NCBI RefSeq assembly: GCF_020283565.1
Contig: NC_060060.1
Coordinates: 930,001-994,000 of the forward strand
DNA: 64,000 bases
Direction of reading: 5' to 3'
From: Trifolium pratense
Taxonomy: Eukaryota > Streptophyta > Magnoliopsida > Fabales > Fabaceae
The notes beneath the pieces are model-generated. The model saw only the letters and a list, made by a program, of their open reading frames with translations, was not told where the DNA came from and did no database searches. Both the position numbers and the translations under genes were made by a program. How positions within the stretch are numbered: the first letter of the stretch is position 1; every line of letters starts with the position of its first letter. Below, piece by piece: positions 52,934 to 62,300 of the stretch.

Positions 52934-53050
52934 ATGTTTTTTAGTTGTATTTGTATAAAATATGTTTGTCTCTTTAGCTTATTTAATTACTCACTTGACC
53001 TTTCAATATATTTTTCTTATTTTTGTTTTAGCTCTTCAAAATAGAGACGG
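52567..53050 (-). promoter_or_regulatory. NCR D promoter region, expanded by a microsatellite
   Basis: The CTATAAAG box lies at 52606-52613. AAGGTCAAGTGAGTAATTAA and GCTAAAGAGACAAAC blocks are at about 52965-53005. Between them sits extra sequence (about 52640-52830) and a (TTA)n array, so the spacing differs from the other genes by some 300 bp. Confidence 0.6.
52840..52931. repeat. (TTA)n microsatellite inside the NCR D promoter
   Basis: About 30 TTA units separate the TATA-proximal and distal conserved promoter blocks. The other NCR promoters have only ATTATTAA here. Confidence 0.95.
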
Positions 53051-53161
53051 GAAAATCTTATAATAAAATTATTAAGGGTAGTAAGGGATAGGACAAATAC
53101 ATAATTTTTGTCCCTCGCTTAATCACATTATAGCTTTTTGTCCATAGTACAACTATAAAAA

Positions 53162-53190
53162 CTAGGGGTAAACCCGTGCGTTGCACGGGT
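53162..53190 (-). mobile_element. Helitron-like 3' terminus
   Basis: On the minus strand the hairpin ACCCGTGCAACGCACGGGT is followed by TTACCCCTAG and then T, matching the plant Helitron 3' end (hairpin, short spacer, CTAG|T). The element would extend rightwards. Its 5' end was not located. Confidence 0.55.
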
Positions 53191-55642
53191 TCGATTAAAA
53201 TACATAATTAAAATATTTTTATAAATTAAAAATAATAATTGTGATAAGTATAATCACACATTCGATTAAAATACATAGTTAAATACTTTTTACGATATGG
53301 TTATATTCAATATTATATATGTGTAAAAACAAAAAAAGTTGTTAAGAATTAAAATAATTTTTATTGAAATGAGGTATCATATTTTATTTTATTAATTGTG
53401 TTATCGTATAAAATCTTAGTTTTCATTATATGAGTTGCAATTTTAGTCACAAATCATTTTGCTTTTTTATTTTTAATGTATCCCTTATTTATTTTCAATA
53501 AGAGTTGGAGGTCATACATACTTTACTTATACTTGGTGAAAATATTGCTCATGACTAATGTTGAACTAAGAAGTATGGTGGCTTTTTTTAGTCTATTGTT
53601 TGGTTTTTTTTTTCTGAGGTTTTTCTCCGCTCATTTTGCTTTGAATTCTTTTATTTAATAATTTTTATTCGATTTTCAATTTAGTTTAGTAGTACTTATT
53701 ATAATGTAGTACTCTTTTTTATAGAGGATTTGTTTTTTTCTTTCATTTCATGGGTTTGATTAGAACACACATTTAAAATATTTTTTATCAATAAAAATAA
53801 TAATTATGATAAGTATAATCATATATAATTAAATGATTGATAATATTATAAATATAGTAACATGGTTATATTTAATATAAATCTATATTAAAAATAAGAA
53901 GGTTATTTAAAAAAAAAAATTGTTTAATATTAACCTACATAGTAGATTGTGTATATTGAGGACAATTAATATAGTTTTTAGTGAATATCTGTTAATATTC
54001 ATAAGTTTGAAGAGGTGCATTATATTTTATTCTAATTGTGTAATAGTATGAGAATTTAATTTTCTTTTTATGCATTGTGATAGTATAGTCGCAACTTGCT
54101 TTGCTTTTTTACTTTTTTTTTTGTTTTCTTACAGTTGCTTTTTTACTTTTGTATGTTAGAGGTAGTCATGCTTGCCTTATGCTGATATATTGACTTTGTT
54201 GTGTTGAGTTTTATTTATCATTAAAATTTATTCTAAATTTTTTTTTTTTGATCATTTTTTTTCATTTGTGCAATTTTTCAACTACTTTTTTCCTATACTA
54301 TTAATAAAAAAATGTAAATAATTGATATTTTAATAAAATAAAAATAGTTTGTAACTTAGGACTTTTCATTGACCTTTCATCAATTTAAACCTTTTATTAT
54401 TTTTATAAATAAAAATATTTTTTTTTACTAAATTTGTTATTTTATAAATAAAATTAAATAGAAAAAGAGTGTTAATTAACTAATTTGTGGAATGAGTGAT
54501 GGATAAATTTGATTATGCTTGCTTTAACATAATCAAAATTCTTGGGGACGATTCTTGAGTTATGTGTTTTGAATTTTACGTCTACCTAAAATTAAATAGA
54601 GATATTGCTAGCAATGAATAAAAGAAGTAAAGATTAGCCATATATTTAATAAAAATTACAGTAATAATATATAACAATTATGTATTATACTTGACTTGCA
54701 CCAATACATACGCCATTCTCCAATCAGCAACATATCATTCTTCATAACACTGGTAACGATTGAAAAACATGAAATTGCAATAAATATTAGTGTTAATGGT
54801 GTGGTTGTCCATAAAATCATATGTCTTCATCTATGTGTTCATATATAAAAACAACAAATATGTAAATTTAAAAATACAATAGATAAAAAGTTGGTAAAAG
54901 ATGATCTACTTACTTGTTGACATTGTTTTGAGTGTAGCTGATAAGTTGAGAAATTATTCAAGGGATTGACAAAACTCACCTAAGTTCTCCTTCAAATCTT
55001 CCTCACATTCCGAATATGAGCAATCAATCATGTTTTCCCTTCATGACATTAAAGAATAAATGAATATAAAAGTAACAAAAGAACAAAAGAATGTACAATA
55101 ATTAAGTTTACAATAAAAGTAACAATAGACAAATGTTTACAATAATTAAGAATGTACAATATTGAAAAAATGTTTAGATATCTTGTTGAGATTACAATAA
55201 TTAAGAATGTACAATTATTGAAAAAATGTTTACAATAATTAAGAATGTACAATATTGATCTCATGAGTATCATTGCAAGTGTCAAATGTATAGAACAAAT
55301 ATGAAAAAAATGTGATAAGTGGTGATTATAAAAGTTAGAGTGAAACTGAAAATTAAGCAATATTTCTTTTATTACTCTATGTTGGTTACATTTGCAAGAA
55401 GCTCTAAGGTTAGGGAAGTGTAATAGTGGAAAATACTTAATGGTACGGTTATGATAGTGAAAAGTTATAAATAATATAAAAACATGTTTTGTGCAATTCA
55501 TTATTATGAAAAATTTAATTAAATTAAATATTTATAAGTGGAGTTTTTTTTTTTATCAAATAAGTGGAGTTTTCTTAGAGGTGCCACATCATCACAATGC
55601 TTGTTTATGAGCAACTCAACCTTCCTTTTACTAGTAAAAGAT
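53191..55642. other. AT-rich region, possibly Helitron body
   Basis: Degenerate pairs such as AAGTATAATCA at 53237 and 53810 suggest old duplication. No protein-coding similarity was recognised. Confidence 0.4.
55087..55258. repeat. Short tandem duplications (TTTACAATAATTAAGAATGT)
   Basis: The 20-mer or close variants occurs four times with interspersed ACAATATTGAAAAAATG. The long frame on the minus strand across it is repeat-driven and not supported as a gene. Confidence 0.75.
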
Positions 55643-55654
55643 ACGAAAATACTA

Positions 55655-55843
55655 TCAACATAGTGTGACACAAGTGGTAGATACTTGAATTCCTTAACAA
55701 TTTGGCCCTGGGTTCGATCCCCGGCTGGTGCGTATGGAGAAGCATTTGTTGGGAGAGGTTAACCCCTTAAATGAATCTCAGTTACCTCGAGGGGATTAGT
55801 CACTACAGTTGCGCGGATGATATCTTTAGTTTAGAAAAAAAAA
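55655..55843 (+). mobile_element. tRNA-derived SINE
   Basis: An A-box-like ACACAAGTGGTAGATACTTG and a B box GGGTTCGATCCC are followed by a unique body and a poly(A) tail. A 12-bp target duplication ACGAAAATACTA flanks it (55643-55654, 55844-55855). Length is 189 bp. Confidence 0.92.
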
Positions 55844-55855
55844 ACGAAAATACTA

Positions 55856-57432
55856 ATTTTATTTTCCAATATAAAAAAAACTATTTCTCTATATAACTCA
55901 GGTACAATTCTATCTTATCTTGTACATATATCTTGTTCTATCATGTACTGTTCTACTTGCTGTTTTGCAAATCGAATACACAGTTTAGTGTTGTTTGAAG
56001 GCAAAATAGAAATGAACTTATTTTGATCATTTAAATCTTTGTTGGTTTAATCATGCATATTTAGGAAATGCTTCTTGGTGATGTTTCTCTTGTGGATTTT
56101 GGCGGGTTTATCCCCTTTTGTTTCTTTGTAAATTACCGCTAGTCTTAAGGCACTTCTTTTGCTTATTAGGTTTTTAATATGTTTTGACATATTCAAAAAA
56201 ACCAAATGGAAGCCAAAACTTATTTATATGATCTAAGACATTAAAGAAAAGCTTCTCTGATACCTCTGTTTTACAAAACGAAATGGTTATTTAATTAAGT
56301 TATGCATGATTAAAAGCAAGTTTAGAAACTCCTAACCTTGGTTTCATGGCAAATTAGAGAACTCTTATATTTATATATATAAAGATAAAGTTAGAGTACA
56401 AAGAAAGAGCACTGGAAATACTCACAATAAAAAGGAAGAAAAAAAAACCAAAAAAAAAAGAGTACAAGAGGCTGTCAAACTCAAAGGAACCAAAGGACAC
56501 CAAGACTCAAAGACAAACCTGAAAAGGAAAAGGGAGAATCTGAGTCGATGACAACACCACCCTGAGTGAGACAGTGCAGCCAATACCTCGAATAGTCTGA
56601 TAAACCACCCCACCACTCCCTTGCGGACCCAGCACGGGACTGGTTGTACCTCCCACTCAAAAAAGAAACAAAGGCGAGACGGATTTTTACCTAAAAATTA
56701 TTTCCAGGATATGAGTTTCACCCTATCCACCAAATTATCGGCCGAAGAAGACCCACCGTCAAAGATATACTACTCATTCCGGAGGCCCAGATAGACCACA
56801 CAACAACAATTAGAGAACTCGTATAGTTGTAATTTAGATTACACCAACATGAAAGATGATATATATTTTGCAAATTTGGAAAGTGAAATTGCTTTCCAAA
56901 TCATGGATCAAGATGAAGATCCTCTTGTTACTGTCATAATTAAGTTACCACAACCAAGCATTTAAGTTTCAAAGTTGATAAGATTACAAAATAACTTAAA
57001 CTACACCTTGGCAATAATAAATGGAAAGAAAAACACTACCAGAAAGACATGACACCCATTAAATGGGAGTTGGGAACTAGTTTTCACTTAAAGAAGAACT
57101 TATCATACAAAACACACTCTCCCTCGAATAGTTGAATCCCGTCAAAAGCAGAAATGAGTATTTTTGTTGCATTTCATCCCCGTATAAAAGTCATTAGTCT
57201 ATTATATAACTTTGTAAACAGAGCTATCTGTCCGAGAACCTTGTCAGTTGTCACATTACCATTGCGAAGATGAAGCAAGCAATACATTAAGGCATAATAC
57301 ACTCTTACTAAAAGACTATTCTATGACCATAATTAACCTTGTCTTAAACAATGATTAGAGCATACATTTTGTTAATCAATACTATTACTAGCTAGTTAGC
57401 TAACTTTAGTTAAGTAACACATTCTTAAGAGT
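55856..57432. other. Intergenic with a possible LINE 3' remnant
   Basis: 56400-56690, read on the minus strand, is a G/T-rich non-coding tract ending in T/A-rich sequence. It might be a retrotransposon 3' UTR, but I cannot confirm it. The rest is AT-rich without coding signal. 57360-57420 is the 3' flank shared with 51010-51110. Confidence 0.35.
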
Positions 57433-57621
57433 TTAAGCTGCAGGAGCATAGTCATAGTCACCGTCATCATCATCGTCACCTTCCATGTATGAATCTCGAC
57501 GCCCAATATTATGATAATCTTCTTCGTCAATCGAAGATACAGATATATAACCAAACCATTCACCTTCAACACATGCGATCTTAATGCACCTTGAAGCAAA
57601 GGCCATAGAAATAGATGTCAT
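57433..57621 (-). CDS. Small Asp-rich protein gene, copy 2 (62 aa)
   Basis: It starts MTSISMAFASRCIKIAC, then VEGEWFGYISVSS, then RRDSYMEGDDDDDGDYDYAP ending AA before TAA. It shares about half its residues with the gene at 51079-51372, most strongly at SISMAF, EGEWFGY and DSYxEGDDDDDG, and has the same promoter and flanks. It has no signal peptide, membrane segment or known motif. The five-Asp run followed by YDY suggests a metal- or protein-binding tail, but that is speculation. This copy probably shows the ancestral C-terminus. Confidence 0.68.
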   Translation of the reverse strand: MTSISMAFASRCIKIACVEGEWFGYISVSSIDEEDYHNIGRRDSYMEGDDDDDGDYDYAPAA

Positions 57622-57748
57622 TTTGGTTGAGAATGAAGAAAAGCAAGTGATTTGAAATTTGAAAGATAATGGAATGCGCTATGACAAGCTAGTTTTGTGA
57701 GTTTTGTTGTGTTTGAATTGAGGTTTGAGACCCATTGGTGTTTATATA
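57622..57748 (-). promoter_or_regulatory. TATA box and 5' UTR of small acidic-protein gene, copy 2
   Basis: TATATAAAC (57740-57748, minus strand) lies about 120 bp from the ATG. The leader CAATTCAAACACAACAAAAC matches copy 1 in layout. Confidence 0.7.
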
Positions 57749-59368
57749 ACAAAAACAAAAGTAGTTGGACTTGTAGATGGCACAAACTTAGCACAGAGGG
57801 AGTGTGGAATTATGATTTGGGAGTGTGCATCACTTATTATCTGCATGTGTTATGCAGACTTGTACAGCCACATTGGCAAATGTCTTTACAATTCAGCATA
57901 CAAGTTGTGAAAAGCAGCAAAGAATCAAACATGGCACTATTTTTTTGGAGAGTAAAGCAATATATAATAGTGATAGAATCTTTAGATAGATGCATATCTT
58001 AAGTCAATATTTGCTTTTCGTTTTATTTTTCATATCTTTTGTTTCTCCAAATATCTTTATTTGATGATGGTGATACTTTACATATGGGTTAGGTTGCGAG
58101 TGTGTAAAATAGTAAAATTTTGGAAAGAACTGTTCGCTACCTACACAACAAACTGAGTTCACATTTTAACCGGCGAATCTGTCAAAAATAAAAAAATGGC
58201 CTGTTTTGATTGGCAATGTGTGTGATTGTGATCTAGCATCCACCAATCACAAACCTTCGTCTTCGTAAATTCTATAATAGGGGACCATTGTGTTAAATTT
58301 TATTTTTTTCACATTCTTTCAATTTCTACTTTTGTTATATTTTCATCAATTTGTTTGTAAATGGCCGGCCTCATAATTTGTCGTCAGTTACTCATAACGT
58401 CTTTATTAGTGTTCTTTAATGATCATGGTTGGGAACATTATGGTAAGTGACGAGGGATTTTTTATGGTCAAATTGGAAACATTATCACTAACCGAAATGA
58501 TGAGTTCTACCAAAATGGGACTTTCGAGTGCACAAATGGGATTCTCTTGTGCTATCAAACTAGAAGGTGGGGGCATCTAAGTGGCAAGCTGTAGGACTAA
58601 AAATAAGAGGTCGGTCTTTTTAGTGCATAGGCCTCACAAATTTTAATAAATGATTTAAAATATACTTATTAAATCTGTTGACACCATTTAAAAAGATTCA
58701 AATTTTACCATATACAAAACCGATTTAAAATCTCAGATTTTAAATCTGATCACCCGATTTAACATCTAATTATTATTTATTTTAAAAATCACTTTTTTTT
58801 TTTCTTACATTAACAAAATTTCACAGAATCCTTTAATACAAAATATATCATAGAACTTCATACAAATTTGTAAATAAAATTATAGTTACAAATTTATTCA
58901 TTAACCCAAACATAAATTAAGTGGACTATATCATACATGGTTCACTCACTGCTACTACAATGTTTAGTACTACAACTCTACAAGTAATGTATTAACATAG
59001 TAACTTGAAGTAAATAGTTACCCAATGCTTTATTACAAACATTTCATGAGTTGTTCGATGATGCCCAAACCTTGCTTTCCTGTTGCATATTTATCTTAGC
59101 ATTGCAATCAATGTTACCATTGAGTAACACCCTCGGATTTGAACCTAAAATAGCAGATGGTGACATTTAAGAGTTAGATAACAAGTCTTTATTTAACCTA
59201 CATATTGCGGGGCATGCATGGTTGAACATGCTGAAGATAAAGTAATTAATTTAACTCTTCCATAGTTTTGTTGTGTTTAACTAGTGTTTGTAATTTAAAA
59301 TTTATGTTAGTGTAAAATGTATTTTACATCCTTTCCGGTATTCATATAGTTCAAAAACTATATTCCTA
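57749..59368. other. Intergenic, no feature supported
   Basis: AT-rich. A palindromic TTTAAAATCTCAGATTTTAAA occurs near 58725. No coding signal was seen. Confidence 0.5.
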
Positions 59369-62300
59369 CACTAGTAGAAAAATGACTTTTGGTTTGGAGA
59401 TACCACTACCGGTATGTGAATACCAGTAGTGAAATACATTTGACCAAAGGATTCCACTACTGATATTTTGAAAACGGTAGTGGAAAGTTCAGAGACAAGG
59501 GATTTCACTACCGGCTTTGCTAAATCCGTAGTGGAAAGTAGACACGGTGGCAATGTCGTAATTACGTGCAAAATTGTTTTAATTATCTTCCACTACCGAT
59601 CTAGGATTCACCGGTAGTGGAATCCTAATAGTGTTATTAGTTTTTTCATATTCCCACTTTCCACTACCGATCTAGCTTATCACCGGTAGTGGAATCCTAA
59701 TAGTGTTAATTATATTTTTCATTCTTCCCAATTTCCCTCATTCTGCAAACGCGAAGAAGAACACACTCTCCAATCCAATCGTCCCAATTCTAGTTCTCCC
59801 TAATTTGTTCCTCAAATCGTCCCAATTTCTTCAAATCAAACACTCTCCAATCGTTCTCCAATCATTCTCCAATCTCTCCAATCTCCAATCGTCCCAATTT
59901 CATTCGCGGTTTCATTCTCCAAACCCTAGACGGAACGACGAACCTGCAAACGCTTAATCGCCTCCAAATCTCTTCGTTTTCATTCGGTAAAGGTATGAAT
60001 AAATCAAACTTCCCCCAAATTTCATTCGTTTTCGTTTTCATTCGTTTTCTGTTTATGGTTGATCTTGTTTTCATTCGTATTCGTTTTCATTCGTATTCGT
60101 TTTCATTCTTTTTCTGTTTATGGTTATTTGCTGGTAAGAAAAACACGCATTTTTCTCATTCAGTACATTTTGGTAGCATTGAATGAAGATTGGATATTCT
60201 AAGTTCACGTTTTAAATTGTGAAGGTTTTAAATTGGATATTCGTTTTCATGTGTTTTGGGTTCCTGTTCTTCATCTCTTAGTAAGTTGTTTATGGTTATG
60301 GTATCTCTAGCTAAACAATGGTTAAAAGAAGTGAAAAGTATTAAGCAGAAACAGAAAATAGACAACATGTGATTAGAAGAAAGTTAAGGATAATTTTCCT
60401 TCTGGTCTTTCTATGTTAATGTTTGTTATGTGACAAAGAAAATGGTTAGTGTTTTTTTTTCCTGATGCTATGTGTTACTGATAGTGACCCAATTTTGGGA
60501 GGGTTTTGTGTTTTTTTCTTCCACTAGTTGAATTCAAAGGTGATCTTAAGTAAAGTTACTTTTCACTTTAACACATAATAGTCTGCTTTTGGTATTTATT
60601 GGTTGAATAATTGACTTATATTTAGGTAGAATTAATACATAATTGATTCTTAGATCATGTATGAATTGAGGGTTTCAATGCTTGTGCTTTGCAGGGGTGG
60701 AGCTGTTTTCTGTGTTAGGCGGTGGTTGCTGCTCCTACGTGTTGACTGCTGCTGTTTAGGGGCTGGTGTTGCTGTTTTTTGGTGTTGTCCTCTTTGTTTG
60801 AAGTTAGAAGGTTCAATCACGGTCTCATCTACAGGTACCGATTCTATTTCAAAACATATATAGAAGCTATAAACTTAGATGCAATTCAAATTACTATGTA
60901 AAAATTCTGCTATATGCAAATTCTGTTATAGGCTATGAATTTTTATTAAAATGGGGCGAGAGAATGTTTCGCAATAGTAACAACCTAGTCATTCCTTTAA
61001 CTTAGAATGCATAAATTTCGAAACGTAGGTATGGACCGTAGTTGGATGAGAGCTAATCGATTAAGTACTGAGTACAGACATGGAGTGATGGAATTTCTAC
61101 AGTTTGCGGAAAGTAATGCTGAACTAGAACGTCCTCCTCCTGAATTTCCTCCACTTTTTCTATGTCCGTGTATAAATTGTGCAAATAAAGAACCAAAACG
61201 TACTAAGAAAGAAATCATGAATCATCTAATTTGTGACGGGATTTGTCAAAATTATACACAATGGATATGGCACGGTGAAGTAGTAGCAACGCCAAGTGTG
61301 TCCCATAGAGAAAGTGGTAGTGTGGATATCGATGATCGACTAGAAGACATGATGCGTGATATTGGAGAAGATTCGTTTAAGAGGGCGCATGTGTATGAAA
61401 CTTTATGCAGTGACAAGGATGAACCATTGTATCCGGGATGCACAAATTTTACCCGTTTGTCTGCGGTGTTAAAATTGTTTAATTTGAAAGCAAAAAATGG
61501 GTGGACCGACAAAAGTTTCACTGAATTGCTTGAATTGTTGATACAAATGCTTCCAGAAGGTAATGTAATGCCAAATCGTTATTACGAGGCGAAAAAAGTA
61601 TTGTGTCCAATGGGTTTGGAGTATGAAAAGATACATGCATGCCCTAATGATTGTATATTATACCGAAAAGAGTTTGTAAACTATAATCATTGTCCGACAT
61701 GTAAGGCGTCTCGCTACAAAAAGAAAGATGGTGATTCTAGTGATGATGAGGTGACCAAAACGGGTCCTCCCGCGAAAGTCGTATGGTACCTACCAATAAT
61801 TTCAAGGTTCAAGAGATTGTTTGCTAATGCAAATGACGCAAAGAATCTTAGATGGCATGCAGAAGAGAGAAAATGTGATGGCCAAATTCGCCATGTAGCT
61901 GATTCTTTGCAATGGAAGAAAATTGACTCTTTGTTTCCAAATTTTGGCAAAGAGTCGAGAAACCTTAGACTTGGACTTGCTACTGATGGAATGAATCCGT
62001 TTGGTAATCAAAGTACTAACCATAGTTCATGGCCTGTTCTCCTGATGATTTACAACCTATCTCCTTGGTTGTGCATGAAGCGTAAATATATTATGTTATC
62101 GATGATGATTTCAGGCCCAAGACAACCAGGAAATGACATAGATGTTTATCTAAGTCCACTAATTGATGATTTGAAAGTGTTGTGGGAGGAAGGAGTGGAT
62201 GTTTTTGATTCGTATTCTGGTGAACAGTTCAACATGCGTGCCATGTTGTTTTGCACCATCAACGACTTTCCGGCATACGGCAATTTGTCTGGGTATTCCG

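Noticed and set aside
55049..55501. 150-codon minus-strand frame rich in Ile, Asn, Tyr, His
   Set aside because: Driven by AT-rich tandem duplications. No domain or splice context.
55680..55735. Functional tRNA gene
   Set aside because: It has A- and B-box sequences but no cloverleaf arms, and it is the head of a SINE with target duplication.
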